A stretch of 64,000 nt of DNA from Amaranthus tricolor (lineage: Eukaryota; Streptophyta; Magnoliopsida; Caryophyllales; Amaranthaceae), in contig NC_080051.1 of assembly GCF_026212465.1 (NCBI RefSeq), forward strand, positions 22,208,727-22,272,726, written 5' to 3'. The position numbers and the translations under genes were made by a program. Each line of letters begins with the position of its first letter. Position 1 is the stretch's first letter. The notes beneath the pieces are model-generated. The model saw only the letters and a program-made list of their open reading frames with translations. It had not been told where the DNA came from and made no database searches. Positions 1 through 11,660 of this stretch are shown here, in pieces.

Positions 1-277
1 TGGGACCCAGAACCCTTGTATATTTCGTTTTGTATATATTTTTTTTAAAAAAATAAAATAAAATCTGAGCGGTGGGCGATGCTCATGGAAGATTCTCCTG
101 ATTTCCGGGGGTACTCTCCTCTTTTGACGAAATTTGGCTTTTATCTTTAGTAAATTTTTTTATTTAATTTTTTTAGGTTTTTTAGAGAATCTAACATGAA
201 ATTGAAAATAATTAAATAATTAATTTAAAGTTTCATAAAAAATTAAAATAATAAAAATATAATAGAAATATTTTATA

Positions 278-525
278 CTCCGTTACAATTTACTCGCAAT
301 ATTGAAAATACTTGCACTATTCAATTATCTCTCTTAATTTATGATTAATTTGTAATTTATAAGTTAAAACATAGTTAAGTGAAATCTTGTTTGATTTGTC
401 TCGCTGTAAAAGTTATTAATGTCAAATTTTTACAATTTTTTATTATGCATAATTATAAATATTAAGGATTAAATTAGTACATTGGACTGCATGAAAAAGC
501 AAACGTTATAAATATTTTGAAAAAG
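278..525. mobile_element. Stowaway-type MITE copy, degraded right end
   Basis: The left end reads CTCCGTTACAATTTACTC after a TA dinucleotide. The interior (oldest recognisable motif TAATTTATAAGTTAAAAC, then a GGATCTTGTTTGATT-like stretch) matches the copies at 8554-8810 and 34399-34656. The right terminus is too decayed to place exactly. It is one of several roughly 250-bp copies of this family in the window and has no coding capacity. Confidence 0.6.
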
Positions 526-950
526 AAAAACTTTTTTCAAGACAAATATTATTTTGAATTACATTAAAAATTCATTAGATTCTTTCTTATATAAAAACTA
601 TATATATCATTATATCATGATTTAAACTTCTTTTTAAATCTTGTTTAGACTTTTAATTTACTTTTTTATTTAATTTACATATTTTTTTCACTTTTTTATA
701 AAATTTATTTATTTTATCCATTTTTTTCATTTTCCACCTTTTTTTTTATCAAGGATATAATTTTCATGAAAGATGACTAGATGAGTAACAATAAAGATCC
801 CGATTCCCCACCAAGATAAGAGGTATCCAACTTGGACTAATACTCTGTCCCTCCCAAACGATTATGACCTAGTTCGTTTTTCTTATTTTAATTTTTGACT
901 CTAAATTACGTTCTTTCTTAATTTTATTTATATATTTAATTTATTTGTTC

Positions 951-952
<2 letters not shown>
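526..952. other. AT-rich stretch without recognisable gene
   Basis: Mostly T-rich sequence with no supported ORF, followed by a short (TA)n tract. I see no element boundary in it. Confidence 0.5.
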
Positions 953-1312
<360 letters not shown>

Positions 1313-1316
1313 GAAT

Positions 1317-1394
1317 TATACATGGTTAATTAATAGGTGGAATTATTATAGAAAAATCATAAATAAATTAAATTATTATAGATAATTTTTCTAA
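1317..1394. mobile_element. Single arm of the GGAAAAATTACC Mutator-type MITE family
   Basis: Sequence from CATGGTTAATTAATAGGTGG to GATAATTTTTCT follows the right arm of the copies at 4225-8302 and 16346-16775 with scattered changes. No left arm is visible, so this is a fragment. Confidence 0.5.
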
Positions 1395-1807
1395 AAGAAC
1401 AACGTAGTAATAAAAAAGCAAATAAAAAAGCATTTCATTAAGCCAAATATCCACGTTAAATTAAAATTAGTAGTAATAAACAAGTAAAAGAATTACATCC
1501 AAATAAACTTAGTTTGAAGCAACTCAAACCAAAATGAACCATCTTAAAAATAGAATATTTAATAAGTAGTTCTTTCAGTTTAGTTATTTTGTCCCATTTA
1601 CAAATGATGTAGAGATTACAAAGTTAGATATGTTAAATGAATTAAATTGATGGAGTTACTTAGAAAACAAATAAAAAAATATGGTGAATAAACAAATTGA
1701 GTTATGTTGAAAATAAAAAAGACACAAAATTAATAAAAATAAGAAATAGGGCAAATTGAGAAATAAAGGATATAATAATATAATGCCAAATGAAGATGCA
1801 GATATTG

Positions 1808-2136
1808 CTCCCTTCTCTTTGTTAAATAAGTTTTTATTTGCTATTTTGAGATGCTCTATTTATTGTGCTCTATTTATTGTTTTCATAAAGAATCAATTTA
1901 TTTATATTACAAATTTTGGATAAAATTAAGATTGTTAGTGTTTTTTTATTGACTTTGCAAAAATATAATTTTTATTAGTTATTGTCTCATATTTTTCCAC
2001 TAACTTTCTTTTGATTTTTTTATTATTTATGATTTTCATTAATTTTTTACCCATCAAATTTATTATTTAAAGAAATAATATTTTGCCTATTGGAAAGATT
2101 TTATTTTTCTTAATAACATTTTTTTTAGAACTTTAT
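1808..2136. mobile_element. Stowaway-like MITE, first of two adjacent copies
   Basis: It begins CTCCCTTCTCTTTG and follows the neighbouring copy at 2139-2572 through the interior (TCATTTGYCATTTTGAGATG-like start, CCACTAACTTT and CATCAAATTTATTATT motifs). It ends at the TA where the next copy begins. It is shorter than its neighbour because of internal losses. Confidence 0.55.
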
Positions 2137-2138
2137 TA

Positions 2139-2572
2139 CTCCCTCCGCTCCTTAAAGAAGTTTTCATTTGCCATTTTGAGATGTTTCATTTGTTATTCAC
2201 ATAAAGAATCTTTCTATTTGTGTCACAAATTGTGGACAAAAATAACCTTATTTATCCCCACTTTAATACTTTTATAATGCTTATGGACCTCACATATCTT
2301 TCACTACCTACATTTTAACATTTATATATTTCTTATGGTCTCTACATGTTTCCCACTAATCTTATAAAAATATTTTTTATTAGTTGTGGTCTCTATATTT
2401 TTTCTACTAACTTTTTTTAATATTTTTTAATATTTATGGTTCCTAGTTTTCTCTCATCAAATTTATTATTCAATTAAATAATATATTTACTACCTAAAAT
2501 ATTCAATTTTTCTTATTTTCTGTAGCATTCCTTGTGGGAACTTCATTAGATAACGGAGAAGGTAATATACAA
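2139..2572. mobile_element. Stowaway-like MITE with CTCCCTCCG terminus
   Basis: The left end is CTCCCTCCGCTCCTTAAAG after TA (2137-2138). The right end is decayed but followed by TA (2573-2574), giving 434 bp. A third copy of the family lies at 13124-13528. The terminus is close to the tip of the mariner-like element at 52451, as expected for Stowaway MITEs that depend on mariner-type transposases. A small frame within it is not a gene. Confidence 0.6.
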
Positions 2573-3440
2573 AGACTTTATCTGTCTCATTGAGATTGTA
2601 GTATTTTATAATTTTTTGTGAGAATTTTTAAGAACAAATGTTGTAATTTTAATAGATAGAAGAGAGCGTTAATTTTGAACCATTGAGATAAATCCGCAGA
2701 GGTGTATCTGAGAAATGGAAGATGCGCTGAAGGTGTGAGGTGCAGGTGTCGCTGTTATTTGCCACGCATACAATCTACAATTAGCACACGCAAGAAAGCC
2801 AACTGCAAGCCACATACAAGTCAGAACACTACTCCGGAGGGAGCTTAGATTGCGGCAGCCGAACTGTGGCCCCGGGATGACTTTATTGTGCGAACGAATG
2901 GTGACCGAATCAGATTAATCAACTGTAGCGAGCCACGTAAGAGTAGATATCATTCAGCAATAAAGTGGAGTAATAAAAGTACTTGGTAATTAAATATTAT
3001 CTGAGAAATAGAGTGGTTTTAAATAAATATGTAAAATTGTAAAAATGTGAATTATGTGGATGATTGAAAGTGATTTTAAATGTACGGTGATTATTGATTA
3101 TGTCTATTTTCAAACGAGAAAATCATATTTTTTTGTAATATGGAATTTTATTATCTTGAATCTTGATTTTATAATATTATTTATAAATTTATTCTGTTTT
3201 TATATCATATTCATATACTTTTCGATTATAGGAATTAATTCATACATTAGTTTATATGGATTTATTTTTTCATTTATTTTAATTTTCTATCTTCTTAATT
3301 TGTGTATCATTTATATCCTTTTTTTCACTTCTAAACTCTAAGAGTCATATTCAGTATTTCATTAAAATTAGTCGATTGTATATTAGTTCATATGAATTCT
3401 TATTCTTCATTTATTTCGATTTTCTATCATTTCATTTGTA
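2573..3440. other. Intergenic; GC-richer island at 2650-2950
   Basis: A segment of about 300 bp (2650-2950) is clearly richer in G+C than its surroundings. It has no open frame of useful length and no family I recognise. The rest is AT-rich with a chance frame at 3054-3341 made of Phe, Ile and Leu. It could be a decayed gene or retroelement piece. Confidence 0.4.
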
Positions 3441-4169
3441 AGTCTATTCTTTTATCGATGGGCAAAGTTGGATAGCGACGGGCAAGCGACGCCCATTTAT
3501 GGTCGCTATGTTCTGAAGCATAAGGCAATGGCTACGTGTAGTCGTCCATTTTTGTGTTTTTGGTGAGGTTTAGATGTTAAATTTTCATTTATCATCCACA
3601 TTTGTGACATCGGCCCAATAGGTCGTTATCAGGCCTATTTTTCATTTAACGATTAAAATGCGAGGCCAAGTGTCGTCGCCCTTATAAATACTATTTATGT
3701 ACTGTATCACTTATCCTTCCATCTGAATTACCGAAGATATCTATTTAATTAACTTCGTGAAAATTATAAAAATAGAAGTTACTCATACAAAAGTAAATTC
3801 GCAAATGCTACACAAATCAAGAGGTAATGGCGGATATGATAACTTGGCAACTAATTAACTTAAGTTGGGCGTAAATGATACCGTTGAATTGTCAGTATTC
3901 ACCATTTTGATATATTTCATTTAATTAACATTATTTTTATTTTTGGATAATTGTCTATCTCTTTTTTTTAATTACATTTATACATTTAAACTTAATTTCT
4001 TTTAATTTCATCTACATAATTCATTTTCTCTCTTTATTTATTACTATTATCTACATTTTTCTTAAAAATCATTTATTTCTCTTTGATTTAAATCTAAAAG
4101 AACAAAGAAAGCATACATTATAAGCGTTAAAATTCAACTTATTGTACTTCTACAGCAGTGAATTTAAAT
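3441..4169. other. Intergenic; CACTA-like motif cluster near 3470-3510
   Basis: Short GCGACGGGC/GCGACGCCC/GGTCGC motifs at about 3473-3510, and further GTCG motifs to 3680, resemble subterminal repeats of CACTA elements. No terminal CACTA end is visible here. The remainder is T-rich without features. Confidence 0.3.
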
Positions 4170-4224
4170 CACTACAACAAATATAACTTTTCGCGATATA
4201 GGACTTAATGACACTAGAAAAATA

Positions 4225-7200
4225 GGAAAAATTACCTAGAATAATTTAACATATTTATGATTTTTCTACAATAATCCCACCTATTAATTAACCATGAATA
4301 ATCTCAACTTTAAAGGGTATTTTCCTAGAGTAAACCCGGTAACCAGATTACTTGCTATAACAAGTTTTATTTTTTAAAAAATAAAGATAAATTAAAATAA
4401 AATGTCCAAAAAAATTATAACACCCCGAGATTTTCTGACGTTATTAATTAATATTTTAATGACTTTTAGGGATTTTATAATTATATTAAATCAGTTTAGA
4501 AGTAGTTTTAATAAATCCCTATTATATACAAATTTAAATATTAACATATAATTATATTAAAAATACGATAGCAACCTTTAAAATAAAGAGGTTCGAATCA
4601 AAATTATTATTTTATTTATACGTGTGAGTAAACAAAGGTAAGTCTCATAGTTGAGCTTCGCAAGAAAATGAATCTAGATTAAATAAATAAATAAATAAAT
4701 AAATAAACATAATAATAATAATAATAACAATGATAAAAGGGCATGAAACCCTTGATGCCCCAAAACAAACCGTCACTCCCTCCTTCTTCCCTCTCCCTCT
4801 TCCTCTTCTCCCTGTGACACCATACTCTCTCAAAACCTCTCGTCTGAAGCCTCCAAACAGCACCACCAGTATCACTCATGGAAGCTGGTAGTAGGAAGGC
4901 TGCTTCTCTCCTCCCTCACGGCAGCCAGCAACAGGTAGGCTGCGTGTCTCTCCCTTACGGCAGCAACAAGCTGTAGATTTCCCCACCACCAGCAGCTCGG
5001 CTACTGTACCGCCAGCAGGGGACAATCCGTGTGCCTCCTTCTCCCCAATTCGCATAGTGAGTCATCACCACCACAAAAACCACCTACCTCCTTATCCATC
5101 TCCTAGTTTCACCTTTGTGAGCCATCTCTTCTCTTTTCTCTAATTAATTTTCTAGTTTTATTTGGAGTTTTATTAAGTGTATTGAGTTTGATGTTGATTT
5201 TGTGTTAAGTTCATTAAATCTTTTTGTGGGTAAGAATTTGATTGATGAATTAAACATGTTTATGACTTAGGGTTTGAAGTGTGATTTGAAATTATGGGTT
5301 AGGTGTTGATTTTGTATTAGTTTCTTTGAATCTTAGTATGGGTAGTAATTAAATATGTTATCTTTGAACACAAAACGATTAGGGCTTGAATTTAGAGATG
5401 AAATTACTAATGATGTGTGTTTTATACTATATTTTGGTGATGATTGCTTAAATAACTTTAAAAGTTGTTTTAAGATTTGGTCGATTGGTTATTGTTGTGA
5501 ATAATTAGTAACGGTGATGATGTTAGTTGACTATGAAAGTGATTTTGATTGATTAAATTGGGAATAATAGTTACTAATTGTTGTGGTTTGATTGCTGTGA
5601 ATTACAAATACCCTTATTAGGTTGTTAATGAAGTTATATATACATGATATTAGTAAGCCAAGAGCATAATGTCAACTTATCGTCAATGGTTGCTAAAGTA
5701 ATTTGTCGTGTTGTTTTGACTATATTTCTTAATAGCTTTGGAGAATGTAACAAATGATATCCCAACACAAAAACTCTAAGATTTTCCTTATCGTTATATT
5801 AATGTTATATTAAAATTGTAAGATTTAGTTGTGATTAGTTATTTTTGGGTAACGCGAGCCGATATGCTCAAAATTAGTTAATGTAAAGAAACGATTCATA
5901 CATACTTCTACTTTAAATTGATGGAAAGACTTATGTTGTGTTGAGTTAATGATGACTTGTATTGAATGAGTTGTGTGCGTGCTAGAGTCATCGGAAACTC
6001 ATGTTGAGTTGGTGATAGCGGTGACTTTGGTATTTAGTTTGGTATGTCAAAGTAGTTAAGGGAACTTATTAGTTCTACTCATAACTTATATAGGTGCCCA
6101 TTTCGTAAGAGGAAAGTAGAGCCTTAATTGGGGTGATTTTGTGACTTTTGATTGTGCAGTGACGCTTACACGTACGTACACGTAGTAACTAACACTTATA
6201 TGCAATTTGCTTTAAGACAATATTGTTTATTGTGATAGTATGCACTGTATCGAAACTTTGAGGTACTAGTGAGTACACTTTACATGAAGAGCTATCGACT
6301 ATGAAATCCTTGCGCTTAGAATAGTTTAGAGAATGAGAGTGTTAATAGAAGGCGGGAACCACCCCTTTATCTATTTAAGAATTGGATTATGCTTTACTTG
6401 GAGTTAGAATGACTCCTTTATAGGTGAATTCCATATTTTGTTGAGTGGCTCAGTGGGTTTTGGCGTGCTGCTATCCCAGGGCGCTCATTAATAGTTGAAA
6501 GTGAAAGTTATTCCCATCTGATAAAGTATTAGATTATAATTAGCTGGCGTGACTCAATTGGATTATGTCCGGTTGATTTAGTAGTCCCCTAGGTGAGGTT
6601 CGACGGGACCACCGTAAGGGGGGTATGAGCATACTTGGGTCATTGGGTGCCGGGTGGCCGATACTGCCCCTTGACCGAGGTGTTACCATGCGGGCCTTGC
6701 AAACCCCAATATGGTGGCCTCTTCACTGGTTTAGTACCCCAGTGTGTTAGTTTTCCCGAAGGTAGGACCCGAGAGGGTCAGCTGGAGGGGGCATGAGCTC
6801 ATACTTTGCCATGGGCGTCGGATGGCCGATAACGTCCTTGGCCGTGCCGCTATGCCAGGAAGTAGAGCAAAGATCCACTGATATAAAGTTATTCAGTGAT
6901 AGAAAGCTTATTCATTGATTGAAAGTTATTTAATGATAGATGGTTCATTCTTTGATAGAAAGCTTACACATTGATAGAACGTTTACACATTGATAGAATA
7001 TCTACTTATTAATAGAATAATTTATGCTAGTGAGAAGTGTGCCTAAGTTAAGTTACCTCAAGGGTATTACAGACTATGATCACACTTACCTTAAGATAGA
7101 CAAGCTCTATAAGGTCATGTGTTAGGTATTCTGTTAATTCCTTGGTCGAGTTGATACTATATGTGTTTCGCAAGAGTTTATGTTTGAAAAGAGGAGCGTG

Positions 7201-8302
7201 AAGGCCTGCCTTCTACCCAAGAACACATGGTTCGGGTTGGAAAGCACATAATGAAATTAAGAAGTATAAGTGGCCGATAAACGGTTACTATCTATGTTTG
7301 CGTCTTATGAAATCATCTTATATTGTTTTATAATATAATGTTATCTACTTGTTGGCCTTATTATATTTGATGCTAGTTACTGACGTGTACGTGTTTGTGT
7401 TTATATTTGATTGTTGATGACTTTCTATGATTGTCTTGCTATGACACATTGGCCTTTAGTCTAATGTTGAGCTGCAGGAGGATCATAGACAGGCATAGCA
7501 GGTATTGGAGCTTCTTTTGCATTGCATTGCATTGGGGGAGAGTGATGAGGGTGAAGCATAACCTGTGTCATACCATTATCTTTCGATTTTGTAGCTCTTG
7601 TTATCTTTTGTAAGCTTTAGTTGTATATGTTTTGTTATGAGGCCTTGTGTCCTCCCTTGTATATTTGTATTTCCGCTGCGTAGTTTATAACTCTGTATGG
7701 TTTTAAGGAATTAATTCTTCTTTTTTTAACGCAAATGTCGACACTGGAACCACGATCCATGTTTGGCATGTTGATTTGAGAAGCCGGCGATGAATCATTC
7801 CGCCGTGGTGTGAGATTTTAAAGGGAATGATGCCTTAGATTAGTTTAATGTTTTTATATTGCTAATTGCTCTACCACATGTTCGATTTTTAGAAGAAATA
7901 TTGTCGAAATTTGCACACACCTTTTTAAAGTTAATATTTAACATTTAACCAAATTCTTTTCCTTTTCTTTTATGTAACACCCGAATTTCCTTCCGTTTTT
8001 TATGGTTTTGGTTTCGTTTAGGGGTCGGAAATTCAGGGATGTTACAAAAATATTCAAAAATATTTTAAAAAATATTATGATATTTTTATTATTTTTTTAT
8101 GTAAATGTTCAAATTTTTTCTCAAATTTTCAATTAATTTTAAGTTTACTATTTTGCTGCATTACCTACTATAGCAAGTCATCGAATTACCCAAGGTTATT
8201 CTAGGCAAATACCCCTAAAGTTTTGATTATTCATGGTTAATAAATAAGTGGGATTATTGTAGGAAAATATGAAAATATTGGATTATTTTAGGTAATTTTT
8301 CC
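4225..8302. mobile_element. Mutator-type MITE (GGAAAAATTACC family), split by a solo LTR
   Basis: The left arm starts GGAAAAATTACCTAG at 4225 and runs through CCATGAATAATCTCAAC and TTGCTATAACAAG. The right arm, ending TAGGTAATTTTTCC at 8302, is its reverse complement for well over 100 bp. Flanking 9-mers AGAAAAATA and AAAAAAATA agree at 8 of 9 positions, as for Mutator-type target duplications. Before the LTR arrived it was about 440 bp. The TIRs contain no gene. Confidence 0.85.
4416..8046. mobile_element. Solo LTR, 3.6 kb, probable Ty3/gypsy type
   Basis: It begins TATAACACCCCGAG and ends GGGATGTTACA, the complementary ends typical of TGTAACACC...GTTACA LTRs of plant Ty3/gypsy (Tekay-like) elements. 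Identical AAAAT 5-mers flank it at 4411-4415 and 8047-8051. Inside are a C-rich transcript-leader-like stretch (4740-5110), a GC-rich block (6580-6870) and a T-rich end region. No gag or pol frame was found, so it is read as a solo LTR left by LTR-LTR recombination. The short frame at 7431-7613 is not regarded as a gene. The superfamily assignment is by terminus only. Confidence 0.8.
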
Positions 8303-8553
8303 AAAAAAATATTATTGATTTATATTTTTAGTGCAATAATTATTAGTTTTTATTTTAAATTTCACTATGAAGTGATTCAGTGATACTTTATTTGGTCTTT
8401 TGTGAAATTTGTAATTATTAGTTGTTACTATAGTCTATAGCGATATTTATAAGAAATATCACTAGATCTTATATCGCGAAAAATTTAATACTATATTCTA
8501 TAGCGACATTTATGAAAAATATCACTAGATTTTATATCGCGAAAAATTTAATA

Positions 8554-8810
8554 CTCCCTCTTATTCTACTCATGAATCCCATTTATTTTTTGTCACTATT
8601 CACTAATCACTCTTAATTTGTATTTTATTCTTAATCTATAAGTTATAACATAATCATGTTGGATCTTGTTTGATTCGTCTCAATACAAAGATTATTAATA
8701 TCAACTTTTTAGAATTTTTAATTAAGAACAATTAGAAATATATAGGATTAAAATGTTTCATCAACAAGTGTGAAAAGCTAAATGAACCTAATGAATTGAG
8801 TAGGAGGGAA
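8554..8810. mobile_element. Stowaway-type MITE, 257 bp
   Basis: It starts CTCCCTCTTATTCTACTC after TA (8552-8553) and ends GAGTAGGAGGGAA before TA (8811-8812). It has inserted into the outer CACTA-like MITE, whose sequence resumes at ATGATTTTTTATTATGC. Its interior matches the copies at 34399-34656 and 11161-11419. Confidence 0.8.
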
Positions 8811-8942
8811 TATGATTTTTTATTATGCTAGGGTCTAATAAATATCACTGAGTTCACTATATAAACCATTAGAAACTTAAAATAGTAACATTTAAGTTAA
8901 ATGTCACTAAATATATCTATTAAAGTAAATTATATTGTAATG

Positions 8943-10205
8943 AAATCAGGCTGTAATAGTCTTGAGGGCCCGAAATTCATAAAAAGGTGGGCCGTGGCCG
9001 ACCCCAGTTATCGATTCATTTAGTTGTAGTATTAAATATAAAAATAAATTAAATTTTAATTGTAATTTAGTTATAGAAATAGAATGACAAGGTTAACATT
9101 ATGTTTGTCATCAAACTCTAATTATTTTTATTCACTTATATTATAATATTAAAAATTCAAAAAATATGTTTTAAAGATTATAATTTTATTACCATTTAAA
9201 TTAAAATAACATAATCAAAGACAGAGCAAAAATTTTGAAGGCCTCGCAATATTTTTAAGGTATCTTTTAAAATAGGCCCTTCATATTCATATCAAAAGAT
9301 AAAATTTTTCCACTTCTAGAAAGATAATTTCAGACAAAATATATTGTAAGATTATATACTAAAATTACTATATATTTAAAATTACAAATCATTTTTAAAG
9401 TGTTGATTAGAACAGAGCTTAAATAGTACCATTTAATATTTGATACCTCTTATTTTTTAGGTTCTAAACAGTCGGCTAACTAAAATGGGCTAAAAAAACA
9501 GCCTGAAACATGATACATTTTACAATTTTATAAAAATTAACTATAAAATTTATTTTTATTACCATTATTTAAGACCGAAGATCAAATGTAGCTTAAGCTA
9601 AGCGTAAGGAGTGAATGATGGAAGTTGAAATGTGAAAGAAAGGCGGAGGCTGCCAACTTCTTAAGATGAAATGCGTGCAAGCAATGAGGAAGCCTCGTTC
9701 TTGTAATGACTTGGACACTTGGACCACCAAAGATACCAACTCCCAACACGCCTTTCCCACTTGGCTCACTCTCCTTCCAATAAATATACTCCTTAAAATT
9801 AATTCTTACTATTTTCCTAATTTTCTATTTCATATTTTACATTATACTCCTAAAAAATAAGAAAAATTAAATCTAATATTATTATGAATCTAACAACTGT
9901 GAAAGTTAGAAGTTAAAGCCAAAAAAATTTTAAACAATGCTTCAGTCAGCAAAAGCTTTACACACTAAAACCTAATGCAAAAATATTGTAATTGCTCCAA
10001 GATACTCAGCATTTAAATAACTTACAATATTTATCAACTAAATAGTTTACACCTTTTTTTGATGATAAAGTATGTGTCTAAGTATTGCTTAATAAAAATG
10101 GCACACTTTTCTTCATAAATCATGAAAACATTCTATAATCAACAGGTTTCATATAGAATTTGCATCACTAATTTTTAATTTAACTCACGACAAATATAAA
10201 TAAAA
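8943..10205. other. Intergenic AT-rich region
   Basis: It contains GGGCCCG/GGCCCTTC-type motifs (8965-9290) reminiscent of hAT fragments, and a 64-codon frame at 9666-9860 in a slightly GC-richer stretch. That frame has no recognisable domain and no close promoter or splice context, so I do not call it a gene. Confidence 0.4.
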
Positions 10206-10870
10206 GGGAAATTTCACATGGTAGCATTCAATTTTCATGAAACGCCAGTGATATCACTTTTGTAAGATGTTTCCACATGGTAGCATCCTATTTATGCACT
10301 ATCTAACTACCGTAGCATTTTCCATTAAATTTTTGTTGATTTCTGTTTAATTCATCATTTTGTAAGATTTTTCCACGTGGTAGCATATAATTTTTACTCT
10401 TAAATGTTTAATTCACTATTTTAACGTTTAATTCACCGATTAATTCATCAACACCCTTAAATGTTGTAATTATTAAGTAGATATGTATTAGTGCTTGGAA
10501 TGCACCTTTTGAACTTATAAAATGCGCTTTTGTGAATTATTTATTAGTGTTTGTAATGCACCTTTTGAACTTTATAATGCTAATAATTTGAATGAAAATA
10601 AAATTGTTACAACAATTAAAAGCGTTGATAAATTAATCGTTGAATTAAACGTAAAAAAGTGAATTAAACATCTAAGAGCAAAAATTGAATGCTACCATGT
10701 GGAAAAATCTTACAAAATGATGAATTAAACAAAAATTAACAAGCTATTAATGGAGAATGATACGACAGTTAAATAGTGCATAAACTGGATACTACCACGT
10801 GAAAAAATCTTGCAAAAGTGCTATCACTGGCGTTTTATGAAAACTAAATGCTACCATATAGAATTTCCCT
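10206..10870. mobile_element. Long inverted-repeat (foldback) element, 665 bp
   Basis: The ends GGGAAATTTCACATGGTAGC and its counterpart GCTACCATATAGAATTTCCC are inverted copies. Complementarity extends about 200 bp into each side, with repeated CACATGGTAGCAT and TGTAAGATTTTTCCAC motifs. Identical 8-mers AAATAAAA flank it at 10198-10205 and 10871-10878, though this is low-complexity sequence. The size of the duplication suggests a hAT or Mutator-type non-autonomous element. No coding sequence. Confidence 0.75.
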
Positions 10871-11160
10871 AAATAAAATAATTAACCAAAATAAATTATA
10901 GAAATAATATAAAAGTGACAAAAAAGTATTACTCCACACGTTTTCAACATCCCAAAAACTCATGACTATGTTCAAGATCAAGTGATGGGTGAGTTTTAAA
11001 CGAGAATGTAACCTAGCTACACCAATTCATCAAGATGCCAAAACTATTGTCACAACAATCCAATTTGATAATTTGATGTGTTTTTAGAGAGGTTAAGTTT
11101 CTCACAACTAACTATTTGACCATTCCTTTCGCTTTTTTTTGGATGTATCACCATTGCTTA

Positions 11161-11419
11161 CTTTTCTCTAATAATAAGTATCACACTCTATTTTATTCGC
11201 TATTATCAATACACATAATTAATTATTATATATACCTTAAATTTTGTTTAATTAAAAATCATAAAATATTAATGTTAATAAAATTTACATTGACACGAAT
11301 AAAATAAAATTTCATTTAACTATGTATGTTTTTAATTACTTATAAAACAACGCAAATTAAGAGTGATCAATGAATAATTTTAAAAATTAAATGAGACAAT
11401 AATAGTGAATAGAAGGGAG
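11161..11419. mobile_element. Stowaway-type MITE, 259 bp
   Basis: TA flanks both sides (11159-11160 and 11420-11421). The right end GTGAATAGAAGGGAG matches the copy at 34399-34656. The left end CTTTTCTCTAATAATAAG is more diverged. The 63-codon frame within it is a chance frame. Confidence 0.65.
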
Positions 11420-11479
11420 TATTTCATTACTCTAGGATTTCTATAAATTATATTACTATATCGAGGATTAGATTTTTTT

Positions 11480-11660
11480 AAGTATAATTTTTATAATTTC
11501 TCTTGTATGAGATCGACTCACCAATGAAATAGACCCATATAATTAGTTCATTTTTCAAATTGATCACTTTAAAATTATAAGTAATCATTTAAATTAAAAC
11601 AATATACATATATATATATATTGGTCTAATAGAGATGGTCTCATTATTTTAATTAAAACA
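11480..11660. mobile_element. Decayed foldback MITE with GAGAYCG...GGTCTC ends
   Basis: It runs from TTGTATGAGATCGACTCACC to TAATAGAGATGGTCTCATT, with the internal motif AATTATAAGTAATCA. The same arrangement (CATGAGACGG..., GTAAGTGATT, AGAGATGGTCTCACC) occurs at 49654-49900, so the two are probably copies of one family. It contains a short (TA)n tract. Confidence 0.5.

Larger units (their letters stand above)
4170..8942. mobile_element. CACTA-like MITE, host of nested insertions
   Basis: The left end is CACTACAACAAAT at 4170, followed by a TTTTCGCGATATAGG motif. It is interrupted at 4225 by a Mutator-type MITE and resumes after 8302 with TTTTTAGTGCAATAATTATT. This order matches the relatives at 33767-34164 and 52221-56225. 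A Stowaway MITE also interrupts it at 8554-8810. The right end is a decayed TTGTAATG at about 8942. Without the insertions it would be roughly 430 bp. No clean 3-bp target duplication is visible, so the superfamily rests on the ends alone. Confidence 0.65.

Noticed and set aside
9666..9860. 64-codon frame in a slightly GC-richer patch
   Set aside because: No recognisable domain, no splice or promoter context, and the second half is ordinary AT-rich sequence.
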